Shown: positions 34,266-42,490 of the stretch, in pieces
Position numbering within the stretch: position 1 is the first letter of the stretch
How the letters are laid out: the number at the start of each line of letters is the position of its first letter
NCBI GenBank assembly: GCA_934155185.1
Contig: CAKPGT010000006.1
Coordinates: 1-53,986 of the forward strand
Source of the DNA: an uncultured Bacilli bacterium
Lineage (GTDB): Bacteria; Bacillota_I; Bacilli_A; RF39; UBA660
Length of the DNA: 53,986 bases
Direction: 5' to 3'
Notes under the pieces: generated by a model
Told to the model about the DNA's origin: nothing
The model's database searches: none
What the model saw: only the letters and a program-made list of their open reading frames with translations
Program-made: the position numbers and the translations under genes

Positions 34266-35264
34266 GTGTTTTATATAAAAAGAGTATTAATATTATTTGG
34301 CGGTATAGGAACTGAGCATATTGTTTCCTGTAATTCATGTAAAAGTATTTTAGAGAACATAGATAAATTAAAATATGATTATGAAGTAGTTGGCATATCA
34401 AAAGAAAATGTGTGGTATAAATTTAGTGATGACTTATCATACTTAACGAGCGGAAACTGGACGTCGGCTAATGTTTTAGAAATAGATAACATTATTAATT
34501 ATATAAAAAAATTCGATGTGGTTTTTCCAGTAATGCACGGTAATTACTGTGAGGATGGAAAATTACAAGGCTTTTTAGACTTATTTAATGTTAAGTATGT
34601 AGGGTGTAAGACGCTATCTAGTGCATTATTAATGGATAAGACTTTAACTAAATTTATTCTTAAAGGTCTTGATATACCTAGCGTACCGTCAATATCATTT
34701 AAGAATGATTATAAAATAGATGACATTATAAGAGAAATAGGATTCCCTATGATTATAAAACCATCTAATGGTGGTTCATCTATTGGTATTAGTAAAGCTT
34801 GCAATAAAAAGGAACTTATAAAATCTATAAAATTAGCTAAAAAGTATGATGATAAGATATTAATAGAAAAGTTTATTAAAGCTAGAGAATTAGAGGTTGC
34901 CATTCTTAAAACCAGAGAAAAGACTATTTGTTCATATCCTGGTGAAATAAAGTCAGCAAATGAGTTTTATGACTATGATGCAAAATATGATAATAAAGAA
35001 TCATATACTATAATTTCAGATGATTTAAATAAAGATATAGTATCAAAAATAAAGGAATATGCACTTAGATTATTTGAATCATTAGATTGCAAAGGCTTAT
35101 CAAGAGTAGATTTTTTCTATGATGAAGAAAATGAAAAAATATATTTAAATGAAGCAAATACCATGCCAGGATTTACATCTATTAGCATGTATCCTAAGCT
35201 TATGGAAAATGAGGGAATAGAATATAAAGATTTAATTAGTATTTTAATTGATAATTCTTTGTAG
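34266..35264 (+). CDS. ddl: D-alanine--D-alanine ligase
   Basis: An ATP-grasp ligase of about 330 residues making the D-Ala-D-Ala dipeptide of peptidoglycan precursors. Landmarks are LILFGGIGTEHIVSCNS near 10, FPVMHGNYCEDGKLQGFLDLFNVKYVG near 85 (usual HGxxGEDG with Cys for the third Gly), IIKPSNGGSSIGISKA near 160, EFYDYDAKYDN near 232 and YLNEANTMPGFTSISMYP near 298. Coordinates use the GTG at 34266, but that GTG is itself part of the only Shine-Dalgarno (GAGGTG), so initiation probably occurs at the ATA at 34275, six bases after it, giving the family-typical (M)KRVLILFGG start. The sequence does not indicate D-Ala-D-Ser or D-Ala-D-Lac specificity. Confidence 0.93.
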   Translation: MFYIKRVLILFGGIGTEHIVSCNSCKSILENIDKLKYDYEVVGISKENVWYKFSDDLSYLTSGNWTSANVLEIDNIINYIKKFDVVFPVMHGNYCEDGKLQGFLDLFNVKYVGCKTLSSALLMDKTLTKFILKGLDIPSVPSISFKNDYKIDDIIREIGFPMIIKPSNGGSSIGISKACNKKELIKSIKLAKKYDDKILIEKFIKARELEVAILKTREKTICSYPGEIKSANEFYDYDAKYDNKESYTIISDDLNKDIVSKIKEYALRLFESLDCKGLSRVDFFYDEENEKIYLNEANTMPGFTSISMYPKLMENEGIEYKDLISILIDNSL

Positions 35265-35302
35265 TATCTTAAAAAATATGTTATACTAATGCTAGTTAAA
35301 GG

Positions 35303-35336
35303 GCTAGTACAGACTTTAGTTTGTATTAGTTTTTTT
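35303..35336 (+). terminator. Strong terminator after ddl
   Basis: CTAGTACAGAC pairs with GTTTGTATTAG over all 11 positions (two G-T) around a TTTA loop, followed by seven T. Confidence 0.85.
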
Positions 35337-35358
35337 GTAGTGTAAGGGAGTAATTGAA

Positions 35359-35385
35359 GTGAATAAAATAGTTATAATGAACTGA
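35359..35385 (+). pseudogene. Truncated 5' end of a gene (NAD(P)H/FMN reductase-like start)
   Basis: AAGGGAG precedes a GTG that opens only eight codons, MNKIVIMN, before TGA. This reads like the beginning of an NADPH-dependent FMN reductase or flavodoxin-like protein (MNKIVIMNGSPR...). The frame breaks exactly where the IS3-type terminal repeat begins, so the gene was probably cut by an insertion. Confidence 0.5.
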
Positions 35386-35403
35386 ACACCAAAAGTTAGG
35401 CAG
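35378..35403. mobile_element. Remnant IS3-family (IS150-like) terminal inverted repeat
   Basis: The 26 bases starting TGAACTGAACACC and continuing AAAAGTTAGGCAG resemble the ends of IS150-group elements (TGAACTGAACCC...AAAAGTTAGACA type). No transposase gene or second end is visible, so it is a solo end. It marks the left border of the region that differs from its surroundings. Confidence 0.5.
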
Positions 35404-35447
35404 CTTATTAATAGTTTCTAATTAGTTACTCATTAAATTTATTATAA

Positions 35448-35487
35448 AAGTGAGAATATGTTAAATTAAACATACCCTCGCTTTTTT
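35448..35487. terminator. Bidirectional terminator at the end of the LysR gene
   Basis: AAGTGAGAATATGTT pairs with AACATACCCTCGCTT at 13 of 15 positions. A run of six T follows on the plus strand, and a shorter T-rich stretch follows on the minus strand. It abuts the LysR stop. Confidence 0.75.
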
Positions 35488-36322
35488 AGTTGTTAAAATA
35501 TTGTTTAATTTTTAATTCATTATTTACATTATATAGTACGCCTAATTTAAAACTACTAATCTTTAAATTTGTCGGAATTTCATAAATTGAATTATTATTA
35601 ATTTCATTAGCAATTAATTCTTTAACTAAAAAACCATTAGCATATCCATTTAATATTAATGGGTAAAGATTATCGTAATCATCTACTTTTATTTTTTTAT
35701 TAATCACTATATTAGAATCATGAATAAGATCATCATATATTTTGTTAAATCTTTTATTGTTTAGCATAACTAATGGTTTATTGCTTAAATTATCATCTTT
35801 TGAATTAGAAACTAAAATTAAATGTAATTCATGTATTTCTCTAAATTTTATATTATCACTGAATTGATAGTTTACTGGTTCTAAAACATAAGCAAAGTCA
35901 ATTAAATTGTTTAATAATTGATTATTTAATAAATCAAAATGATTGGTATTAATAAAATCTACATTTTTATTATTATTTAAAATATTATCAAGTTTATGTT
36001 CATTAATTAAATAATTTAAAATTGATTTATCAACTGCAATTTTAATTGATTTATTATTAATAAGTTTTGAAAAATCATTTTCAGCATTAATTATATTATT
36101 TATTTCATTAGATATAAGGTTATATAATTCATTACCTTCTTGAGTTAACATTACACCTTTTGTTTTTCTGATAAATAATTTAGTATTTAATTGTTCTTCC
36201 ATAGTTTTTAACATTCTACTTATAGCTGGTTGACTAATATTTAACTCGTTAGCTGCTTTAGTTATATTTTTATTCTTTGCAATTACATAAAAAACTTTAT
36301 AATATTCAAAATTTATATTCAT
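35486..36322 (-). CDS. LysR-family transcriptional regulator
   Basis: A 278-residue LysR protein: helix-turn-helix in MNINFEYYKVFYVIAKNKNITKAANELNISQPAISRMLKTMEEQLNTKLFIR, followed by a Asn/Ile-rich effector domain with much weaker family likeness. It is divergent from a promoter at 36386 and separated from it by a palindrome at 36349-36363, the classic LysR arrangement of regulator, shared operator and target operon. It probably controls the 36440-41454 genes. The start is ATG with a GGTGATGGG site on the minus strand. Confidence 0.9.
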   Translation of the reverse strand: MNINFEYYKVFYVIAKNKNITKAANELNISQPAISRMLKTMEEQLNTKLFIRKTKGVMLTQEGNELYNLISNEINNIINAENDFSKLINNKSIKIAVDKSILNYLINEHKLDNILNNNKNVDFINTNHFDLLNNQLLNNLIDFAYVLEPVNYQFSDNIKFREIHELHLILVSNSKDDNLSNKPLVMLNNKRFNKIYDDLIHDSNIVINKKIKVDDYDNLYPLILNGYANGFLVKELIANEINNNSIYEIPTNLKISSFKLGVLYNVNNELKIKQYFNN

Positions 36323-36348
36323 TTCCCATCACCTAGCAATATTATACC

Positions 36349-36363
36349 ATAACAAAATGTTAT
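36349..36363. promoter_or_regulatory. Candidate LysR operator
   Basis: ATAACAAAATGTTAT is a 15-base dyad (T-N11-A type) in the divergent intergenic region, adjacent to the LysR start and 23 bases upstream of the -35 box of the opposite operon. Confidence 0.6.
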
Positions 36364-36385
36364 GTCAAATATAAAAAATAAGCAT

Positions 36386-36414
36386 TTTACAAATGACAAA
36401 ATTAATACTATAAT
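36386..36414 (+). promoter_or_regulatory. Promoter of the LysR-divergent operon
   Basis: TTTACA at 36386-36391, 17-base spacer and consensus TATAAT at 36409-36414, followed 26 bases later by the first start codon. Confidence 0.75.
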
Positions 36415-36439
36415 ACATATCGACAAAGGGGGAATATAT

Positions 36440-36742
36440 GTGAATAATAACACATTAATGAATATTAAAAATCAAAAAATAGTTTTATATTTAACAAAAC
36501 AAGTTATTTTGTTAAATCATTCTTGCAATAATATAATACCAGAAGAAAAATTTCAAAGAGCTATAGCTATGTTTACAAATAGAAATGAAGAATTTGAGGT
36601 AATAAAACAAATTATAGATTGGCATGTTCAAAATGAAAGAACAAGATATATTGAACATTTAAAGAGAAAGAATAATTATGAAAGAACAAGAAAAAATAAA
36701 CATAGTCAACACAAAATATTACAAAAGAAGAAAGTTGCTTAA
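36440..36742 (+). CDS. Small basic protein of unknown function, first gene of the island operon
   Basis: About 100 residues. I place the start at the GTG after AAAGGGGGAATATAT; a longer frame reaches back to 36362 but overlaps the promoter. The protein is helical with a highly basic C-terminus (LKRKNNYERTRKNKHSQHKILQKKKVA), suggestive of nucleic acid or ribosome contact. EEKFQRAIAMFTNRNEEFEVIKQIIDWHV may be a helical-bundle domain. No family is recognised. It is followed by a GGGGGAAAAA site for the next gene, in one transcript. Confidence 0.7.
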   Translation: MNNNTLMNIKNQKIVLYLTKQVILLNHSCNNIIPEEKFQRAIAMFTNRNEEFEVIKQIIDWHVQNERTRYIEHLKRKNNYERTRKNKHSQHKILQKKKVA

Positions 36743-36762
36743 ACAAAAGGGGGAAAAAAATA

Positions 36763-37737
36763 ATGAAAGAAAAAATAAATTATAGTCCAATATCTATAAT
36801 AAGTAGCGAACAACTTATATTAGGCGATTATATTAAATATACAAATTTTGCGAAAGACAACTCTATTGTCCAGATGGGGAAAAACTTCCTTATTAAATCA
36901 AATCCATATGCTGATAATAATAATTCGGGCTTATATAGTTTAGTGTGTGTCTACACTGGAGGCATAATGCAAAATTATGACTATATTATTGATAATAGAA
37001 AATTAGATAGTTTGGATCCTTTTGGAATAATACCAACTATTCCATATAAACTTGTTTCTAAAATAGCAAAATTAAATGATAAAGGGCTATATGAATTAGG
37101 ACATTATCCACAATCAGACTTATGGAATAATGAAAAAGATTTTAGCAGCTTTAATGGAATATATCGTTTTATTAAGTCTAATAAATCAGAATTTTCGAAG
37201 TTTGCATTGAATGAAAAATTTTCTCTTCCAGTGATAGAGGATGATGAAAATCAAGTAAAAGTTAAAAGTTTTGATGTTTATAAAATTAGAGATAAAGATG
37301 GATATGAGGCTAAGGTTGTGTTTAATGGTAAGGTTTGTTATAAAATTGAACCAGTGGAATGGATAAAGTATGGAGAAAATTTAATTTGCTCAAAAATTCT
37401 TTTTTACTCACCAGTTCATATGAAAAATGATTATATACAAAATGATGATATTAAGTCATTTGATGATACTTTTTTAAAGTGGTATATTGATAATATTTTT
37501 ATCAATGATTTATTTAAATATACAGATTTATCTTGTATGAAAGAACAAATACCACTAGCAATAGACGAAGATATTGAAATAAAGGTGAAAGAAATTGAAA
37601 GATTAAAACAGATTAAAGCAAATATAATTTTACAACAACAAAGTGAAGAACAGCTTATTGACTCTGCTTATAAAAATATGACAAGTTCATTTGAATCTGA
37701 TAATGAAAATGAAAAAACTAGATTATTTCGTAAATAG
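36763..37737 (+). CDS. Unknown protein with a DUF6273-like region
   Basis: A 324-residue soluble protein without signal peptide. A GLYELGHYPQSDLWNN segment near 110 and KIEPVEWIKYGENLICSKILFYSPVH near 200, then SFDDTFLKWYIDNIFINDLF near 235, resemble the GxYPQ, EPIxWxVLxxxxxxxLLxSxxIL and STLRxWLNxxFxxxAF blocks of DUF6273 (FGE-sulfatase-like fold region seen in surface proteins). The match is by pattern only. The C-terminus is a charged helix. It sits within the LysR-divergent operon and is likely co-expressed with the next gene. Confidence 0.75.
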   Translation: MKEKINYSPISIISSEQLILGDYIKYTNFAKDNSIVQMGKNFLIKSNPYADNNNSGLYSLVCVYTGGIMQNYDYIIDNRKLDSLDPFGIIPTIPYKLVSKIAKLNDKGLYELGHYPQSDLWNNEKDFSSFNGIYRFIKSNKSEFSKFALNEKFSLPVIEDDENQVKVKSFDVYKIRDKDGYEAKVVFNGKVCYKIEPVEWIKYGENLICSKILFYSPVHMKNDYIQNDDIKSFDDTFLKWYIDNIFINDLFKYTDLSCMKEQIPLAIDEDIEIKVKEIERLKQIKANIILQQQSEEQLIDSAYKNMTSSFESDNENEKTRLFRK

Positions 37738-37830
37738 TTGGTGTTTATGAAAAGTAAAACTATTTTAATAAACAATAATAAAACATGTAAAATCAGATTA
37801 GTTATTTAAATAAAAGGAGGAATCTTAAAA

Positions 37831-38580
37831 ATGGATAATTATACATATAAAAAAATCACTTCAATTGATATTCAATTGAGAAAATTAGGTATTAACTTTA
37901 TAGATTTATATGGATATGATTTTGAAGGTAATTATATTGATGAGGAACCTGGGGTTCAAATTGATTGGTTTTTTCAAAATAGTACATTATTTACAGCAAC
38001 TATTCATACATTTCCTGATGAATTAAGCATAGAAGAATTTGTTTCTTTATATAATGGTAATTTATTATCAAAACAAGGAACTGAATATTTTGATGATTGT
38101 GATTGTGAAATATATAATAACAATATTAATAAACGTGGTTATACTCGCATTAACGATTATTTGTGTGGTGGTAGATTTGCCTTTGAATACAATAATTTTC
38201 AAAACGATTATGCAATACCTATAGCAGTGAGAAAGGTCAATACTAATAGCAATTTTTCTAATTCTTTATTACCAATTTTATTTGGAAAAAGAATAGTACT
38301 AGAAGATTGTTCAGTAGATTTGTGCTATTTTGAAAATATGAATTTAGTAATTCCCATCGAAAAATATTTTAGAAAAAGCATGAATATATATGATTTAAAA
38401 AAATGTGATGAATATAAAGAAGAAACATGGTCGTATGATGATTTAGTAAGATATATTCAATTAAAAAAGCAAAGTGAACAAAATAATCAGTCGCATATTG
38501 TTGATGTTGCACACGATAGTATAATGGACATGTTAGGAAATGAAGAAGATATTGCGATAGTTAAGCCCAAAATAAGATAA
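37831..38580 (+). CDS. Island protein of unknown function
   Basis: A 249-residue acidic, soluble protein rich in Asn, Tyr and Phe. The first half is probably beta-rich (VQIDWFFQNSTLFTATIHTFPDE); the Cys-containing stretch DDCDCEIY near 90 is unusual for this genome. The end (VVDVAHDSIMDMLGNEEDIAIVKPKIR) is a charged tail. No family is recognised. The ATG follows AAAGGAGGAATC. A terminator follows, closing the first island transcript. Confidence 0.75.
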   Translation: MDNYTYKKITSIDIQLRKLGINFIDLYGYDFEGNYIDEEPGVQIDWFFQNSTLFTATIHTFPDELSIEEFVSLYNGNLLSKQGTEYFDDCDCEIYNNNINKRGYTRINDYLCGGRFAFEYNNFQNDYAIPIAVRKVNTNSNFSNSLLPILFGKRIVLEDCSVDLCYFENMNLVIPIEKYFRKSMNIYDLKKCDEYKEETWSYDDLVRYIQLKKQSEQNNQSHIVDVAHDSIMDMLGNEEDIAIVKPKIR

Positions 38581-38588
38581 TTGTATAT

Positions 38589-38620
38589 AAAGGGTATGTT
38601 TTGTATAAGATACTCTTTTT
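38589..38620 (+). terminator. Terminator closing the first island operon
   Basis: AAAGGGTAT pairs with ATACTCTTT over a 12-base loop, then T residues. Confidence 0.7.
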
Positions 38621-38719
38621 ATGAATTATCAGTGTAAACTTTTAATACTTCCTGAAAAATGATATAATTATATATAGATTAATAAGTATAGAAGTGTTGT
38701 TGAAAGGTGGCGATAAATA

Positions 38720-40834
38720 ATGAATATGGACCGAAAAAATCAATATATTGAAGAATATATAAGAACTATTGGTAAACAGATAAATAAGCAATATAATACC
38801 AACCTTATTGACGATGATAAAATAGATAGAACTATTAAAATGTTTAAAAATTCACTCAAAGATTTAGAAATAGAAATTATACCTGAAATAAATAAATTAA
38901 TAGAACGAGTAATAGATGAATATCTTGAATTTAAAAAACAAGTGGAAAAAATAGTAGAATCAAAAGAACAAGAACAAATATCTGAATTGGCAACTCTTAA
39001 TTTAAATACTGATAAAAACGGTATATTTTTAAGTCAACAACAAATAGACTTGCTAATGATAACTGAGCTTCAATCAAAAGAACAAATTAAAGAGTATGTT
39101 GAAACAATGTGTGGTCAATTTCCTTATAAAAGTGTAGAAGATATAATTGTTAACTTTGAATCATTATCTAATGATAATTCAAAACAATTAGAAGATGCTA
39201 AAAGAGTATTATTTAAAAAATATCAGGAAAGTATTATTGATTATATTTCGTATTTACAAATGAGTGATGTAGAAAAAGCTAAGGTTAAATTGGAAAGATT
39301 AGGAATAACTGGTCAAGAATTAGAAAATTGTTTATCTCAAGTTTCACATGGTAAAATCAATGAAACTTTTACATATTTGGAAAAAAAATATGGCGATGAT
39401 TTTATTAAAAAATTTAATCACTTCATGAACGATGATTTTGATAATGTTAGAAGTGTTTCTTATGATGAAATGAAAAGCCTTTCTGATTTGATTCAGAAAG
39501 ATAAATCTATAGATACAATTATAATGGCTACTGGAACTTTTAATAATTCTATTTATTCTTCATTAATGGGTAATGTTTTTGATCCATATTTTACAAGTAA
39601 AGCACTACAGTACTGTGCTAGGCATGATATTCACATGAGATATCATACTTTATTTGATCAAAGCTGTGTTGAACATTTATTAAAGCAAGGCAAAGGCTTA
39701 AAAGACCACGATCAAATTCTTGCTGAAATGAAATCATTTGCTCAAATTTCAATGCAATATATAGAAAAATATAATAGGCAATTATCAGATGATTCAATGC
39801 TAATAAATGAAATTGAAATTTTTAATGAATTAGTTGAAAGAAATAAAGATAACAAAAATGCCCCATATGAAATGATTTGGGAAAAACACTTTGGAATAAC
39901 ACCAGAAGAATTAGCATCATGTTTTGATGGTATAAAAAAACCATTTGGTGTTGAATATATGTATAATGAAACTACATTGACTGAAAGTCCATTTAAAAGA
40001 CAAAAAGTAGAAGAAACATTAAATAAGATAGTTAATGCTAAACCAGATTTAATAGATAGATTTGGTGATCAAATGCATTTGTCTGATGAAGATATTATGA
40101 CAAAAAAAGGTAGAAGTAATTTGCAAGAAACTGCTCAAATGATAAAAAGAATACAAGATAAAAAAATATATATTGATGGTAAAGAAAAACATATAAAAAC
40201 AGAATGTACAGAACATGATTTTCATTTTACTAAACCTTTTTTAGAAAATGTAAATATAATGCAACAAAGTGCTCAAAAATTTGGTTTATGGCAAGTGAAA
40301 AGAAAATTGCAAGATTATATTGGTAAAACATACACATCTAATGGAGTTAATTTTGAAAGAAGTACATATTGGTCTTTAATTGGTAAAAATGATCATAATT
40401 TAGTTAGGGCTAATAAAAATATAGTTAAAGAAAATGAAAAACGAAAAAAAGAAGGTAAAAAAGAGAAACCATTAATAACTACTATGAGTGCAGGATTAAT
40501 TCCAGATGGTAAAAGCTTTGCAAATATAAAAGGTTTACAATCACAAAAACGAGAAAAAAATACAGATAGCAATCCTAGAAAGCAAGAATCATTTGCAAAA
40601 AGAAGTCAAAGTGAAATTCAAGTCTATCAACAAATAAAACAAAAAAAGAGAATAATTAAACAACATAAAGCCCAACAAAAACTTAACAAACCTAAGGTTA
40701 AAACTTTAACTCAAAATTCAAATAATGGCACATCTAATGGTAAAGGATTTGTTAATATTATTACATTATCATTAATAATTAGTTTTGTGTGTGGTGCATT
40801 ATTTATAATTGTTTACATGCTAATTAAGGGGTAA
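38720..40834 (+). CDS. GH10-like barrel protein with C-terminal membrane anchor (island)
   Basis: 704 residues. Residues 1-215 form a helical, partly coiled region. From about 260 to 560 the order of blocks follows glycoside hydrolase family 10: TIIMATGTFNNSIYSSLMGNVFD near 267, RHDIHMRYHTLFDQ near 301 (family: RGHTLVWHxQ), EIEIFNE with the acid/base-type Glu370, VEYMYNETTLTES near 411 (family: YYNDYN), RFGDQMHLSDE near 448 (family: GIGLQSH), and IKTECTEHDFHF with the nucleophile-type Glu498 (family: TELDV). A Lys-rich linker leads to one helix (VNIITLSLIISFVCGALFIIVYML). No signal peptide is present, so the barrel should face the cytosol. That is odd for a xylanase fold. Function unknown; the call rests on motif order. 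Confidence 0.75.
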   Translation: MNMDRKNQYIEEYIRTIGKQINKQYNTNLIDDDKIDRTIKMFKNSLKDLEIEIIPEINKLIERVIDEYLEFKKQVEKIVESKEQEQISELATLNLNTDKNGIFLSQQQIDLLMITELQSKEQIKEYVETMCGQFPYKSVEDIIVNFESLSNDNSKQLEDAKRVLFKKYQESIIDYISYLQMSDVEKAKVKLERLGITGQELENCLSQVSHGKINETFTYLEKKYGDDFIKKFNHFMNDDFDNVRSVSYDEMKSLSDLIQKDKSIDTIIMATGTFNNSIYSSLMGNVFDPYFTSKALQYCARHDIHMRYHTLFDQSCVEHLLKQGKGLKDHDQILAEMKSFAQISMQYIEKYNRQLSDDSMLINEIEIFNELVERNKDNKNAPYEMIWEKHFGITPEELASCFDGIKKPFGVEYMYNETTLTESPFKRQKVEETLNKIVNAKPDLIDRFGDQMHLSDEDIMTKKGRSNLQETAQMIKRIQDKKIYIDGKEKHIKTECTEHDFHFTKPFLENVNIMQQSAQKFGLWQVKRKLQDYIGKTYTSNGVNFERSTYWSLIGKNDHNLVRANKNIVKENEKRKKEGKKEKPLITTMSAGLIPDGKSFANIKGLQSQKREKNTDSNPRKQESFAKRSQSEIQVYQQIKQKKRIIKQHKAQQKLNKPKVKTLTQNSNNGTSNGKGFVNIITLSLIISFVCGALFIIVYMLIKG

Positions 40835-40839
40835 TTGTT

Positions 40840-41454
40840 ATGGATAATAATTTAAATGTAAAAATATTAGAGTCATATGTTGAAATAGATAAAATTCATG
40901 ATGACATTAATAATAAAATTTTTAATTTCATTACAAAAGCGAATGAACTTGTTGAATTATCGGAAGATGATTATCAAATTGAAAAGACATTAATGTTAAA
41001 TAAAATATCATTAAAAGGTTATGTATTAGACTCTGATTTATGTAATAAATTAAGTGAAAATAATATTAATGATTATTCAATAAATGAACTCAAAAACTAC
41101 ATAATACAATATGAGAAATCTTTTGATATTGATTATTCACAATATCTACTAGCTCTTTCTTTGTATGAACTAATTGAAGATGTAGAAAAACAAGTTGATT
41201 CCAAAATAGAATTAGAAATAAGTGAATTAAGTAATATAATACAAAGTATAAGTGATATAAAAAATACAGATAAAAATAACTATGAAAATTTATATTATAA
41301 TTTTAAAAGTCAACTTGATGATTGTTTTAAAGAAAATAAATTAGATGAAAAATCCTATGGAATATGTATTCAAATATTAAATGATATATTTAATTTTTAT
41401 ATAAGTGGTTATCCAAATATACCAGATGAGTACTTATATCATGAAGAAAACTAA
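40840..41454 (+). CDS. Helical acidic protein coupled to the GH10-like gene
   Basis: A 204-residue soluble protein, mostly helical and acidic, with no motif I know. It begins five bases after the preceding stop, with AAGGGGTAATT as its ribosome site, so it is co-transcribed with and may bind the GH10-like protein. The following decayed reading frame continues in the same frame after its stop. Confidence 0.75.
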   Translation: MDNNLNVKILESYVEIDKIHDDINNKIFNFITKANELVELSEDDYQIEKTLMLNKISLKGYVLDSDLCNKLSENNINDYSINELKNYIIQYEKSFDIDYSQYLLALSLYELIEDVEKQVDSKIELEISELSNIIQSISDIKNTDKNNYENLYYNFKSQLDDCFKENKLDEKSYGICIQILNDIFNFYISGYPNIPDEYLYHEEN

Positions 41455-41622
41455 TTCAGTAGCAAAATTGAATGCGGTATTTATGACTATAGTTATGTTA
41501 GAAAAATGAGTGAAAAAAGATGGAACTCGTAAAAATTATTGGCTTATTTTAATATAGCGTCTAACGTAGATAATTATAAAGATTGAATATTTGCTAGTGA
41601 AGAAATGCTAATACGATTATAA
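41455..41622 (+). pseudogene. Decayed reading frame at the right border of the island
   Basis: Continuing in frame after the 40840 gene is a stretch reading SSKIECGIYDYSYVRKMSEK, then stops at two internal stop codons within coding-like sequence (KLLAYFNIASNVDNYKD, IFASEEMLIRL). I take it as a remnant; its family is not recognisable. The rest of 41623-41749 holds only a short hydrophobic frame (FKIILYLLYFILVLPPFVDI) without a ribosome site, possibly another remnant. Confidence 0.35.
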
Positions 41623-41749
41623 ACAAAATAAAGAAAACTAGACCTTTGTTTAAAATAATTTTATATTTATTATATTTTATACTTGTATTACCACCATTTG
41701 TAGATATTATATTAATGATAATTAATGAAATAATTTTAAGAAAATCTGA

Positions 41750-41774
41750 AGGTTCACATTAAGTGAACTTTTTT
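41750..41774 (+). terminator. Intrinsic terminator upstream of ylmH
   Basis: AGGTTCAC pairs with GTGAACTT (one G-T) over a five-base loop and is followed by TTTT. Confidence 0.7.
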
Positions 41775-41797
41775 GTATAATAAAAACGGTGAAACAA

Positions 41798-42490
41798 ATG
41801 AAATCTGATATTTATAAAATTAATAATGCTGTGGAAAAGATTAAGATGGGCAAAAATACACAGTTTCTAGACGGAAGAGAACTTAAATTAGTAATTGGAA
41901 AGCTAAATAAGAAAGAATATAACATATATTATCCATATAAGGATAGTGAAAAAGTGATGTTATACACAGGAAAAATACCTAAAATTAAGTTATTTAAGAT
42001 TTATACTGTGGATAACATAAGACATCAAGATATTTTAGGCAGCTTATTTTCTCTTAATATTGATTCATCATGCTTTGGTGACATTGTACTTTATAATGAT
42101 AACTACTATGTCTTTATAACTAAAGAGTTAGCAGACTACATAAAGGATAACTTAAAAACGATTAGAAATAGCAAGGTAAACTTAGAGGAGGTCAGTTTAA
42201 ATACTTTAAGTAATTATGAAAGAAAGTATGAAAAAAATGAAATTATAATATCAAGTCTTAGAATAGATAATGTTGTATCTAGCATAATTAATTCATCTAG
42301 AAGTAAGGCACTTGATAAAATAAAAAATAAAGAGGTAATTATTAACTATGAAGTAATAAGCAAAAATTCTTATATACTAAAGGAAAATGATATATTTAGC
42401 ATAAGACGATACGGAAAATATAAATTTGTCGGAATAGTAAAAAGCACTAAAAAGAATAACTATATTGTTAGTTATTTAAAATACATATAA
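41798..42490 (+). CDS. ylmH: YlmH-like S4-domain RNA-binding protein
   Basis: A 230-residue protein. The N-terminal two thirds match the YlmH N-domain (FLDGRELKLVIGKL, HQDILGSLFSLNIDSSCFGDIVLYNDNYYVFITKELADYI). The C-terminal S4 domain begins at ISSLRIDNVVSSIINSSRSKALDKI near 150 and ends at NDIFSIRRYGKYKFVGI. YlmH binds ribosomes/RNA and is usually encoded in the division cluster after ftsZ; here it stands alone. The start is the ATG after CGGTGAAACAA. Confidence 0.9.
   Translation: MKSDIYKINNAVEKIKMGKNTQFLDGRELKLVIGKLNKKEYNIYYPYKDSEKVMLYTGKIPKIKLFKIYTVDNIRHQDILGSLFSLNIDSSCFGDIVLYNDNYYVFITKELADYIKDNLKTIRNSKVNLEEVSLNTLSNYERKYEKNEIIISSLRIDNVVSSIINSSRSKALDKIKNKEVIINYEVISKNSYILKENDIFSIRRYGKYKFVGIVKSTKKNNYIVSYLKYI

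Noticed and set aside
36362..36439. Upstream extension of the first island gene to an ATG at 36362
   Set aside because: It would start inside the LysR operator and before the promoter; the GTG at 36440 has a strong ribosome site.
35486..41454. Island considered as an integrated plasmid or prophage
   Set aside because: No integrase, replication, mobilisation or structural phage gene is visible in it.
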